NCBI GenBank assembly: GCA_964413425.1
Contig: CAYPST010000071.1
Coordinates: forward strand, 1 to 21,329
From: DATFLS01 sp964413425
GTDB lineage: Bacteria; Fidelibacterota; JAANXI01
Length of the DNA: 21,329 bases
Direction: 5' to 3'
Shown in pieces: positions 8,050 to 15,436 of the stretch. The notes below the pieces were generated by a model. The model was not told the DNA's origin, did no database searches, and worked only from the letters and a program-made list of their open reading frames with translations. The translations under genes and the position numbers were made by a program. Each line of letters begins with the position of its first letter. The stretch's first letter is position 1.

Positions 8050-8555
8050 TCCCTCTCCTCTCAGTGACTGGTGCAGAATTCTCAGTGTGTTGTCAGCACG
8101 GGTTTCATACCATGCCAGATGGTATTCCCGATCTTGGATGGATTCGTTACTCTCTGATTATCTGTCGTATCTTTGTCAATATCACGGCACCGATGATTAT
8201 CTCATTGTATACATATATACGACATGGGATGCCAGAAGTTTTCTGCTATTTTAATTTCGGAAGGTAATTTTTTTAGCCACAAAGCCCGGAATGAAGAACC
8301 GCAGAACTTTAAACAGAAGAATTTCGAACCGCAGAATTTCGAATATCGAATGATGAAGTCTCCCATCTCCGCGCCGGAGCGGGAAGGGGGCACTTTTGCG
8401 GTTCGACATTCGTAATTCGTGATTCATCATTCGTTCTCCGCGCTCCTCTTTTCCGTGTTAACAAGTTTGGTGCTACAAATGAATTGATAATCACCCGGAA
8501 TGGTGTGAACTTTTGTAATAAAGCTACAGCAGGAGCAAACATCTGAGAGGAAAAT
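8050..8555. other. Divergent intergenic region with hairpin and repeat element
   Basis: This 506-bp spacer separates the minus-strand GWxTD gene and the plus-strand ThuA-like gene, so it must carry both promoters, though I cannot place either with confidence. It has a perfect 7-bp hairpin, ATACCAT-GCCAG-ATGGTAT (8107-8125), about 60 bases upstream of the GWxTD start. The heptamer element described separately fills 8282-8435. Small open frames crossing this region are artefacts of the repeats. Confidence 0.55.
8282..8435. repeat. Intergenic repeat element with phased heptamers and interleaved inverted repeats
   Basis: The left part has degenerate copies of an ACCGCAGAA-type phrase (8297-8341), then phased heptamers AATTTCG, AATATCG, AATGATG (8335-8355). 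The right part is a perfect-phase array ATTCGTA, ATTCGTG, ATTCATC, ATTCGTT (8408-8435). Two exact inverted repeats link the halves: CGAACCGCA (8325-8333) with TGCGGTTCG (8397-8405), and CGAATGATGAA (8347-8357) with TTCATCATTCG (8423-8433). The arms interleave. A small central hairpin, CTCCG-CGC-CGGAG, lies at 8367-8379. Confidence 0.7.
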
Positions 8556-9317
8556 ATGAGGAGAAAGCACTATTATCGTTTGGTACTTATCCCGATCATT
8601 CTGGCGGCATTGACAGTAACCAATACGGTGAACTTGCACCCTCGGCCATCGGAGACGGAGCGCATCCGGGCTATCATTATCACCGGTGGACATGATTTTG
8701 ACCGGCCTGCATTTTTCGCCATGTTCGACGGATTTGAGAACATTACCTATGCCGAAGTGCAGCATCCGGATGCCAACGATCTGTACGGGAGTGAAAGAGC
8801 ATCTCAGCCAGATGTGTTTATCTTTTACGATATGTATGATACCATCACACCTCGGCAGCAAGCGGAATTTATCGAGTTATTGAAGCAAGGAACCGGCATG
8901 GTCTTTCTGCATCACTCCCTGGCTTCGTATCAGGACTGGCAGGAATTCCTGCACATCGTCGGCGGACGCTATCATCTCGAACCATATACCGAAGACGGGA
9001 ACCGGATCGCTGCGTCCACCTACCGGCATGATGTGGACATTCCCGTCGAAATCCAAGACAAGGCACATCCGATCACCAGAGGCCTCGAAGATTTCGTGAT
9101 TCATGATGAGGTCTACGGCAACTGCCGGATCCTGCCGGGAGTGCATCCTTTGCTGGAAACCGATCATCCCGAGAGCCTTCCGTATCTCGCCTGGACTAAT
9201 GACTATGAAAATTCCCGGATAGTCTACATCCAGCCCGGCCATGATGCGCACGCCTATGGGAATCCCAACTATCAACGGTTGTTACAACAGGCGATCTTCT
9301 GGGCCGCTAATCGTTAA
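8556..9317 (+). CDS. ThuA-like domain protein with N-terminal signal/anchor
   Basis: This 253-residue protein matches the ThuA (trehalose utilisation A-like) family, a glutamine-amidotransferase-like fold often found beside Gfo/Idh/MocA sugar oxidoreductases. Family landmarks are GGHDFDR (44-50), VFLHHS (116-121), GGRYH (136-140), HPITRGL (171-177), HDEVYGN (183-189) and the near-C-terminal PGHD (227-230). Residues 8-26 are a hydrophobic signal or anchor after a basic start (MRRKHYYR), so it should be in the periplasm or membrane-attached. GAGAGGA lies just upstream of the ATG. Known ThuA/ThuB pairs act in 3-keto-disaccharide metabolism in rhizobia; a similar exported sugar role here is inference. 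It stands alone, diverging from the GWxTD gene, with repeat DNA on both sides. Confidence 0.85.
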   Translation: MRRKHYYRLVLIPIILAALTVTNTVNLHPRPSETERIRAIIITGGHDFDRPAFFAMFDGFENITYAEVQHPDANDLYGSERASQPDVFIFYDMYDTITPRQQAEFIELLKQGTGMVFLHHSLASYQDWQEFLHIVGGRYHLEPYTEDGNRIAASTYRHDVDIPVEIQDKAHPITRGLEDFVIHDEVYGNCRILPGVHPLLETDHPESLPYLAWTNDYENSRIVYIQPGHDAHAYGNPNYQRLLQQAIFWAANR

Positions 9318-9685
9318 ATCAGCAGGGAAAGTGATGAACTCAGTTGGCAGTTGGCAATAGGCAGTAGGCAGTGGGCAGTGGGCAGTTGGCAGTGGACAGC
9401 CCGATAATAAAACTTCATCGAAATCACATTCGCCGCGGCGAACCGAAAGTTTCAAATCGGGGTTCCGATCCGTCACTCCCCGGAACAGATACCTGATCAT
9501 ACCTGATCAGGATTAATAATCATAGAATTTTATTCGGCGGCACTCCTACGATAAAATCCTTTGCATTGTTTCTTAGAATGTGGTTACATTCGTAATACGA
9601 TTTTGAGAAAACGTAATATCGATTGTTGAGAAAGGAAGTGCCGGTTGAAGGGCTGGTAAAATTCCATGGCAACGAGGAGAAGGAT
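9318..9685. other. Non-coding spacer upstream of the TonB receptor
   Basis: This spacer holds the heptamer array at 9341-9399 and a direct repeat of ATACCTGATC (9489-9498 and 9499-9508). The second copy extends into a perfect palindrome, CCTGATCAGG (9502-9511). The last 150 bases are AT-rich and probably carry the promoter. I looked for a cobalamin, thiamine or other riboswitch, as expected upstream of many vitamin receptors, and saw no convincing conserved boxes. Confidence 0.5.
9341..9399 (+). repeat. Phased heptamer array, consensus CAGTNGG
   Basis: Eight head-to-tail 7-mers with no phase slip, followed by a partial CAG. They read CAGTTGG, CAGTTGG, CAATAGG, CAGTAGG, CAGTGGG, CAGTGGG, CAGTTGG and CAGTGGA. 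Variation is concentrated at the fifth position. The array begins 24 bases after the ThuA-like gene stop and lies outside any gene. Confidence 0.9.
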
Positions 9686-11560
9686 ATGGGATATACTCAG
9701 AGAAGGTTAAGAATCCTGTATATGATAATCGGGATACTATTCATCAGTGCGGCTGAATCCGCCATGGGACAGTTCCTGGGCTATTATTCTCCCAGGGATT
9801 CGGTCTGGGTGTTTACCATGGATTCCGTATTTGTGGAAGAAACCCAGCCTCCGCAGCTGTCTCCCATGTCGGTGTCTTCCGTGTCCGAGGAGCGGATACA
9901 CGCGATGGGATACCGGGATTTGAATGAAATTGTCACCGGAGAAGTGGCCGGCATCATCAGCACGGAAAAAGGTGTGATGGGGTATGGTGTGGCCGGAGGT
10001 TCCGCCGGGAAACTGTCGGTCCGCGGTGTGGGCGGTGATCCCACCACCGGTGTGCTGATTGCCCAGAATGGGAAACCGGAAATTATGGGGTTAATGGGGC
10101 ATCCGGTTCCGGATGCATACTCGGCTGACTTTATCCAGGATGTGGAGGTGATTAAAGGTCCCGCTTCTGTCATTTACGGCACCAATGCTCTGAGCGGGGT
10201 TATCAATATGAAAACGAAGCGGTTGTATGAGCAGGGGATGAAAACCCGTATCCGGCTGGCTACCGGCAATTACGACGTCCGCCGCGGGGTCATTCAGCAT
10301 GGGGGTAAGGTGCGTGATTTTGACTATTACCTGGTCTACGGCAGGCGGGCGACTGCCGGACACCGGCCGCACAGTGCGTTCCGATCCAGTTCGTATCATG
10401 TGCATACCGGATACGAACTGCAGCCGAATATCTATTTTGCAGTCACCGGCAAATCGGTTCCCTTTTATGCGGAAGATCCGGGCCCTCTGCAGGGAGAATC
10501 CGGTGAAGAATTCGACATCACCCGGTCAGATGTGACGGTGTCGAGCCGGATGAATTTTGAACCGGTTTCGCTGGATTATCAGGTCTACCTGAATCGGGGG
10601 GAACATGAAATTTCCGATGGATTTCATTCAGGGGATTTCGCCCGGGGAGTGATCTTAAAACATAACCTCACGCCGTTTCCGAAGAATTCTTCGACCATCG
10701 GCCTGGATTATAAAGACTACGGCGGCAAGATTTACCAGATAAATCTCCCTCCGATGTGGGGGAATCCTGCCGGAAACCGATACTCGGTATCGGAAACCGG
10801 CCTGTATGTGCTAACAGAGCAGAGGATTGCTCGCCGCTGGACACCTTCGGTGGGGTTTCGATTGAATGATCATTCCGTTTTCGGGCAGGTAGGTGTTCCC
10901 CACCTGGGATTAAGCTACGATCTGACGGACGCACTCACCCTCTATAGTTCCTATGGGAAAGGATTTCGCAGCCCCACCATCAGGGAGATGTACCTGTTTC
11001 CCGCCCCCAATCCGGATTTGCAGCCGGAGGTCTCGTATTCCGCCCAGGCCGGGGTTCGGTACCAGCCCGGGAGCAGATTGAAAGCGGATGTGAATCTGTA
11101 TCGATTGGATGGAGATAATCTTATCGAGCAACACGGTACCTTTCCCAGTTTTGAGTACCGGAATACGGGTGAATTCCGGCACTTCGGTCTTGAGTCCTCG
11201 GTCAAGTTTGTCCCGGCCAGGGGTCTCCATGTGAGTGCGAATTACAGCTGGTTTCACTCCGACAGACCCGTGGCCCGCCAGCCGGAACACGATCTCCTGA
11301 TGTCCGGGACCTATCATTGGAAATATCTCTCGCTTCGATACAAGCTGCACTATGTGAATGGGTTGGAAGATTTTGCCGCGGGAGCATATCAGACACTGCC
11401 GTCCTACGCTGTCTCGGAACTGGGAGTTGATGTTGTCCTGCGGGAGCACGGTTCCCTGTTTATGAATGTGAAAAACCTTTTCGACACCGAGTACCAGACC
11501 ATGAATGGGTACCCTATGCCGGGAATTACCTTTGAAGGAGGAGTGATTCTTGACTTCTGA
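9686..11560 (+). CDS. TonB-dependent outer-membrane receptor
   Basis: This 624-residue protein has the size and order of a vitamin B12- or siderophore-type receptor. It has a signal peptide (about 1-29, ending SAMG), a plug domain, and a barrel that ends in the aromatic terminus VILDF. The plug carries IHAMGYRDLNEIV...SVRGVGGD...VEVIKGPASVIYGTNALSGVINM; the barrel has the usual FRSPTIREMYLFP loop, NPDLQPE and NVKNLFDTEYQ. I start it at 9686 because GAGGAGAAGGA (9674-9684) is directly upstream; a TTG-initiated extension would hide the signal peptide. Its last codons contain the ribosome-binding site of the ECF S-component gene, so the two are translationally coupled. That neighbour suggests the ligand is a vitamin-like or metal cofactor that crosses both membranes. 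The exact ligand is not evident. Confidence 0.92.
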   Translation: MGYTQRRLRILYMIIGILFISAAESAMGQFLGYYSPRDSVWVFTMDSVFVEETQPPQLSPMSVSSVSEERIHAMGYRDLNEIVTGEVAGIISTEKGVMGYGVAGGSAGKLSVRGVGGDPTTGVLIAQNGKPEIMGLMGHPVPDAYSADFIQDVEVIKGPASVIYGTNALSGVINMKTKRLYEQGMKTRIRLATGNYDVRRGVIQHGGKVRDFDYYLVYGRRATAGHRPHSAFRSSSYHVHTGYELQPNIYFAVTGKSVPFYAEDPGPLQGESGEEFDITRSDVTVSSRMNFEPVSLDYQVYLNRGEHEISDGFHSGDFARGVILKHNLTPFPKNSSTIGLDYKDYGGKIYQINLPPMWGNPAGNRYSVSETGLYVLTEQRIARRWTPSVGFRLNDHSVFGQVGVPHLGLSYDLTDALTLYSSYGKGFRSPTIREMYLFPAPNPDLQPEVSYSAQAGVRYQPGSRLKADVNLYRLDGDNLIEQHGTFPSFEYRNTGEFRHFGLESSVKFVPARGLHVSANYSWFHSDRPVARQPEHDLLMSGTYHWKYLSLRYKLHYVNGLEDFAAGAYQTLPSYAVSELGVDVVLREHGSLFMNVKNLFDTEYQTMNGYPMPGITFEGGVILDF

Positions 11561-12086
11561 AGACCGGTCGCTGATTCATCATGAAAATGTGATGGCGGGG
11601 GTTTTTCTGGTGCTGGCGCTGGTGTTTCCGGTGTTCTTTCACATGGTGCACCTCGGAGCCACCTTTTTGCCCATGTTTTTCCCGATTGCCCTGTGTGGAT
11701 TGTTGATCTCCCCCGTTCCGGCAGTGCTGGTGGGCTTCCTGGCTCCGCTGCTTTCCTCGGTGATGACCGGTATGCCTCCGCTCTATCCTCCGATTGCACC
11801 GATCATGGCGGTGGAGGGAATTGTTCTGGCAGGGAGCCTCTCCGTGCTGCGGACCCAGTGGCGCTGGCCGCTCTATCCGACTCTGATCACCGGGATTTTA
11901 TTACAGCGGCTGGTGCTGGCAGCGGCAGTATTCGGCATCGCTCCGCTGTTTCATCTCCCCCCTAAAGTGTTTTCAGCAGGGATGGTGTTCTCCGGGATTC
12001 CGGGAGTAATCCTGCAACTGATTGCCGTACCGCCGCTGGTATCGATGTTGGAACCACGAATACAGAGAATGCAGGAGATTTATTAG
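11550..12086 (+). CDS. ECF transporter S component (substrate-binding membrane subunit)
   Basis: This 178-residue, highly hydrophobic protein has about five to six membrane helices. Its N-terminal helices carry the pattern HLGATFLPMFFPIALCGLL, then LLSSVMTGMPPLYPPIAPIM, which is typical of ECF substrate-binding subunits of the PF12822-like group. Translation starts at TTG 11550: an ideal GAAGGAGGAG (11534-11543) sits six bases upstream, inside the receptor gene, and the two frames overlap by 11 bases. The S component binds the vitamin or metal and docks on the T/ATPase module encoded further on. Substrate is not determined; coupling to a TonB receptor favours a large or scarce cofactor such as a corrinoid. 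BioY, ThiT-like and CbiM assignments are not supported by signature residues I can recognise. Confidence 0.8.
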   Translation: MTSEDRSLIHHENVMAGVFLVLALVFPVFFHMVHLGATFLPMFFPIALCGLLISPVPAVLVGFLAPLLSSVMTGMPPLYPPIAPIMAVEGIVLAGSLSVLRTQWRWPLYPTLITGILLQRLVLAAAVFGIAPLFHLPPKVFSAGMVFSGIPGVILQLIAVPPLVSMLEPRIQRMQEIY

Positions 12087-12087
12087 C

Positions 12088-12690
12088 ATGCTTGCTATAC
12101 AGCAGGAACGGACGCAATTTTTTAACGAACAGGCTGCAGAGTGGAATCACACAGATACATATGACCAGGATCGCGACCGGCTGTTCCGGCTGATACCGTC
12201 TTTGCCCGTCGGGCAAGGAAGCCGGGTGCTGGACGCCGGCACCGGCACAGGGATCGCCCTGGATCCGCTGCGGGCTGCCGCTACATCCACCGGAACTGTC
12301 ATTGGTGTTGACCTTGCTCCGGCCATGCTGCGAAAAGCACAACAGGAGCATCATCATGTGGTCCGTGCCGATTGTCATCATCTGCCGTTTCAATCCGGCT
12401 CATTTGATTGTGTTTTCGCGTTCGCAGTCGTTCCGCATCTGGACATGGTCCCTGCATTTTTCCGGGAAGCCGCCTCCGTACTTCACCGGGGGGGCACACT
12501 TATCATCCTGCATTTTATGTCCCGGGAAAGTATAAATGATTTTCATCGCAGGACCGGAAGCGCCGTTGAACAGGATTTCCTGCCCGCGGCGGAGGAACTG
12601 GCCGGATACGGCCGGACTGCCGGGATTTCCCAGACCCTGTTTACGGAAGATGACGATCTGTTTCTCTGGATAGGAGAGCGAACAAAGTAA
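12088..12690 (+). CDS. Class I SAM-dependent methyltransferase (Methyltransf_11 type)
   Basis: This 200-residue protein has the Rossmann-like methyltransferase core: motif I VLDAGTGTG (47-55), the acidic end of beta-2 in VIGVDLAPAMLRKA, then the VRADCHHLPF...FDCVFAFAV region and a beta-strand with LHRGGTLIILHFM. I start it at the ATG one base after the S-component stop, with AGGAGA about ten bases upstream; earlier in-frame ATGs lie inside the S-component gene and would add no recognisable domain. Methyltransferases of this kind often accompany vitamin and cofactor uptake loci, so modification of the imported compound or of a bound cofactor is possible. I cannot name the acceptor. Confidence 0.85.
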   Translation: MLAIQQERTQFFNEQAAEWNHTDTYDQDRDRLFRLIPSLPVGQGSRVLDAGTGTGIALDPLRAAATSTGTVIGVDLAPAMLRKAQQEHHHVVRADCHHLPFQSGSFDCVFAFAVVPHLDMVPAFFREAASVLHRGGTLIILHFMSRESINDFHRRTGSAVEQDFLPAAEELAGYGRTAGISQTLFTEDDDLFLWIGERTK

Positions 12691-12848
12691 AGCTGAGGTT
12701 GCGACGCTTTGCATTGGAACTATAGCCCGAATTATTCATCCCCCAGGGATCCCTTGGGATAAACCCGACAAGAAGAGCACCCGCCGGTCGAAGGCCCGGC
12801 TCCTGACGGGGATACACGCGGAAACAGCGAATGACAATAGAAAAAAGG

Positions 12849-12869
12849 CAGACGGCAGACGGCAGAAGT
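12849..12869 (+). repeat. Short heptamer array (CAGACGG x3)
   Basis: Three phased 7-mers, CAGACGG, CAGACGG, CAGAAGT, of the CARNNGG type seen in other spacers of this window. It lies in the spacer between the methyltransferase and the ECF T component. Confidence 0.7.
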
Positions 12870-13242
12870 ATTTCGCAGGGAACTGAAGCAGGCAATGGAA
12901 CAGCCACGGGGATTTCGTTGAGCCAGAGGACGCAAATGCAACAGGGGACCACAGAGAAAGAGACAGCACAACGAAAGGAAAAGGACTACCTGACCCGGTG
13001 TCCGGACCACCGGGGATAGCGGTGGGGGAGGACCTTTTCCTCTTATACTCTTTACTATCGTTATATCTGTGGGCAGCCGGTGTTTCTGTGTGCATCTGCC
13101 GCGAAGAGATCCCGTCGGGACGGAGCGGGTCGGGGCAAAGGTCGCAGTGTTCGCAAGGGCTGCAAAGAAATAATAAAATATGTCTATTCAGCTTACTCAG
13201 TATTTGTGGAGATCAAGAGTTCCTGGAGACGCTCTGACCGAA

Positions 13243-13319
13243 TGACCCCCTCTGGCTCCCCCTTAGTAAGGGGGAGAACGAGAAAAATGGGGTCAGGCCC
13301 GAAGGGCCCCCTATGGGGC
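13243..13319. repeat. Compound inverted repeat (CCCCCTTAGTAAGGGGG hairpin)
   Basis: The core is a perfect nine-base-pair stem, CTCCCCCTT-AGT-AAGGGGGAG (13256-13264 with 13268-13276). An outer seven-base-pair stem encloses it: TGACCCC (13243-13249) with GGGGTCA (13289-13295). Next come GGCCC-GAA-GGGCC (13296-13308) and the alternative GCCCC-CTAT-GGGGC (13306-13319). Similar hairpins are common as dispersed intergenic repeats in several phyla; no T-run follows, so it is not a simple terminator. Confidence 0.75.
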
Positions 13320-13548
13320 AGCATTGACGTAGGTGTTCATCTCCTGAGCAAAGTTAATAGTCATATAATAAAAAATTCTCGCCTGTATTATGGAAAAAGT
13401 GAGGTATGTATGTTATGCGGATAAATATATACAAGTCGGTTTCACCATGCTGTATCTTCTTCCTGTTTTTTGAGCACTCTCATAAATAGAGCAGTCAATT
13501 TGCAATCAAACGGGTATACCTATCCGTTCTTGAATCTCTGGTATTATT

Positions 13549-14235
13549 TTGAACGAAAAATATCTTGTTATCCTTACCGGGTTTGCCATTATGGCGATAG
13601 CGCTTTATCCGGTGAGTCTGCCAGGCGGGATTTTCTACTTTGTATTGCTGGCCTCCCTCGCCCTCCGGCAGCGAAGAGTCAGACATTTCGTCCGGACACG
13701 GCTGCTGCCGATGTTGCCGGCTATTGTCCTGTTCGGAATGATTCCGTACCTTATCAGCCTGTTTCAGACCGATCCGGTCTCCCGGCATGCGGAATTGATG
13801 TTCGGGCTTGGTATCATTGGTAAAGCGTTCACCATTTTACTCGTTGTCTCGTTTGTCACCCGGAATGTCTCGGTCAGTCATCTTCTCAGCGCACTCCGGG
13901 ATTTAAAAGTACCGCTTCGTATCATTTTTTTGCTGATGATTGCGTATCGGTTTACTTCTATCTTTTTCCAGGAAGTCCGGTTATTGCTGGAAGCGCGTTC
14001 ACTGAGGCTTTTCGGACGCTCGCATCTGCGGAGCATACGAAGTACCTTCGGGGTGATTCTCCGGAAAGCCTTCGATTACGCGGAATCGATCTATATCGCA
14101 ATGCGGTTGAGAGGGGGAGAAGCAACCATACCGCTGCTGGCACGCTTTCGGAAGACGCGCTCCGATCGGCTGATGTTGGTCAGCGGTATCCTGATCTGTA
14201 TTCTTCCCTATAGTGGTTATTTTCTGCGAGTGTAA
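13549..14235 (+). CDS. ECF transporter T component (CbiQ-like energy-coupling membrane subunit)
   Basis: This 228-residue membrane protein has four to five hydrophobic helices and the two basic coupling-helix motifs of T components. The motifs are EARSLRL (148-154) and AMRLRGG (184-190), the latter the place where the family usually has Ala-Arg-Gly. These helices contact the ATPases. I use the TTG at 13549 because a stop lies 18 bases upstream and the first internal ATG (13591) would cut the first helix; no clear ribosome-binding site is visible, so the start is uncertain. The ATPase gene follows 16 bases after the stop. It should energise the S component at 11550, but the two halves of the transporter are separated by the methyltransferase gene and 858 bp of repeat-rich DNA. 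Confidence 0.85.
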   Translation: MNEKYLVILTGFAIMAIALYPVSLPGGIFYFVLLASLALRQRRVRHFVRTRLLPMLPAIVLFGMIPYLISLFQTDPVSRHAELMFGLGIIGKAFTILLVVSFVTRNVSVSHLLSALRDLKVPLRIIFLLMIAYRFTSIFFQEVRLLLEARSLRLFGRSHLRSIRSTFGVILRKAFDYAESIYIAMRLRGGEATIPLLARFRKTRSDRLMLVSGILICILPYSGYFLRV

Positions 14236-14251
14236 CAATCTGAAAGGTGCG

Positions 14252-14935
14252 ATGACGGATCCGGTTATAGAGTGCGAAAATTACACCTATCGCTACGGTG
14301 ATCACGCCCCTGCTTTGCAGTATCTTTCTTTTGGGGTGCGGGCGCTGGAGCATACTGCCGTTCTGGGACTGAATGGATCCGGAAAAAGTACCCTTCTGCG
14401 CAGTCTGGTTGGATTACTGCGCGGAGAAGGGATTATTCGCGTGCTCGGCCTTGATGTGACGAAACACAATTTACGGCAGATTCGTCAGCGGGTGGGCCTG
14501 GTATTTCAGGACCCGCAGGTGCAGTTATTTTGCCCTACCGTCATAGAAGATGTCGCCTTCGGACCGGTCAATTTGCACGGAGATGAAGAGCACGCGCGAA
14601 CAGAAGCGGAGGAGGCACTGGAGGCGGTCGGATATACCGGAGATTATTTCACTCCCTGCAATGCGCTCAGTCTGGGTGAAATGCGCAAAGTTGCCCTGGC
14701 AGGTGTGCTGGTCCTGCGGCCGGATATCCTGCTGCTGGATGAACCGGATTCCTATCTTGACAGAGAGGGGAAACAACGATTGTTGCAGATTTTGCACTCG
14801 CTGGAGGGAATTACCCGTATCCTGGTGACCCATGATCTGGAATTTGCGTCTGAGCTCTGTCATCAAGGACTGTATCTGGAGAAGGGTGCAATCAGGTTCC
14901 ATGGCCCGCTTCCGGAGTTGGTAGAGGAATTGTAG
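14252..14935 (+). CDS. ECF transporter ATPase (EcfA/CbiO-like)
   Basis: This 227-residue ABC ATPase has Walker A GLNGSGKST (39-47), Q-loop FQDPQVQLF (85-93; the PQVQLF string is typical of ECF ATPases), a signature LSLGE (139-143), Walker B DILLLDEP (158-165, catalytic Glu164) and the H-loop His194. I start at 14252, with AAAGGTG six bases upstream; the upstream ATG at 14213 lies inside the T-component gene. The signature departs from the standard LSGGQ at two positions (G to L and Q to E), which is notable since this loop contacts ATP across the dimer. Only one ATPase gene is present, so it should act as a homodimer like CbiO. Confidence 0.92.
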   Translation: MTDPVIECENYTYRYGDHAPALQYLSFGVRALEHTAVLGLNGSGKSTLLRSLVGLLRGEGIIRVLGLDVTKHNLRQIRQRVGLVFQDPQVQLFCPTVIEDVAFGPVNLHGDEEHARTEAEEALEAVGYTGDYFTPCNALSLGEMRKVALAGVLVLRPDILLLDEPDSYLDREGKQRLLQILHSLEGITRILVTHDLEFASELCHQGLYLEKGAIRFHGPLPELVEEL

Positions 14936-14944
14936 AAAAGATGG

Positions 14945-15014
14945 CAAACGGCAAAAGTCAAACGGCAAACGCATGGGGGCAGTTGGCAGTAAGCAGTAGG
15001 CAGTACGCAGGTTT
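14945..15014 (+). repeat. Phased heptamer array, consensus CARNNGG, ten units
   Basis: Ten consecutive 7-mers in unbroken phase: CAAACGG, CAAAAGT, CAAACGG, CAAACGC, ATGGGGG, CAGTTGG, CAGTAAG, CAGTAGG, CAGTACG and CAGGTTT. The left half is the CAAACGG subtype and the right half the CAGTNGG subtype, so two variants are fused in one frame. It starts ten bases after the ATPase stop. Confidence 0.85.
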
Positions 15015-15232
15015 GAACTTAAAGACGGCGGCCGAGGGGGTGAGTTATCCATCCATGCGGCAGAACGGGGGCCATGAACCAAACTTGGAAACGATGAGTG
15101 TTCACGTCTGTATCTTTCCGAATAGCCCACAGCCTGTCCCGATGAGAAACTCCTGGAATCTATAATTTCATAGAGGTGTCTCTATCGGGCATGAACACAG
15201 AAACAGAGGTGTGACACAGGTGAAATGACCGT

Positions 15233-15267
15233 CAAAAGGTAAACGCCAAACCGCAGATGGCAGACGC
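15233..15267 (+). repeat. Phased heptamer array, five units
   Basis: CAAAAGG, TAAACGC, CAAACCG, CAGATGG and CAGACGC, in unbroken 7-base phase. It is the same degenerate family as the arrays at 9341 and 14945. Confidence 0.7.
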
Positions 15268-15330
15268 CTGGGAAGTGAACCGCAGGTGTTTCGGTTGGGT
15301 GCGGGTACTTCTTTGTTCTCTTCTTTTTTA

Positions 15331-15387
15331 TTCGTGTCAATATGTGTCATTCGTGGGTACACTTGTTTTTCGTGTCATTTGTGGTTT
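15331..15387 (+). repeat. Degenerate TTCGTGTCA repeat
   Basis: TTCGTGTCAA, TATGTGTCAT and TCGTGGGTAC follow one another at ten-base spacing. A second TTCGTGTCAT-TTGTGG copy follows at 15369-15384. It resembles the dispersed phrase repeats of many uncultured bacterial genomes and encodes nothing recognisable. Confidence 0.6.
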
Positions 15388-15436
15388 CAGAACGGAGGCG
15401 ATAAATCGCCGTTCCCGGATTCGGGTTTGCCCACGG

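Larger units (their letters stand above)
12691..13548. other. Repeat-rich spacer splitting the ECF transport locus
   Basis: About 860 bp without a supported gene. Contents in order: palindrome AGGGATCCCT (12745-12754); heptamers CAGACGG, CAGACGG, CAGAAGT (12849-12869); a degenerate CAGAGGACGCA/CACAGAG phrase (12921-12967); a TTTCTGTGTGCATCTGCCGCG phrase (about 13083-13103); palindrome TCCCG-T-CGGGA (13110-13120); the compound hairpin at 13243-13319; and an AT-rich last 200 bases that probably hold the promoter for the T component. Open frames seen across it (for example 13080-13424) are low-complexity, lack ribosome-binding sites and cross the repeats. Confidence 0.6.

Noticed and set aside
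9341..9399. CRISPR array
   Set aside because: The units are seven bases in direct tandem with no spacers, and no cas genes are present.
9400..9685. Cobalamin or thiamine riboswitch upstream of the TonB receptor
   Set aside because: Expected because of the receptor/ECF context, but I could not find the conserved boxes or a matching fold.
13080..13424. Plus-strand open frame of 114 codons in the ECF spacer
   Set aside because: It runs across a palindrome and the large hairpin, is low-complexity and lacks a ribosome-binding site.
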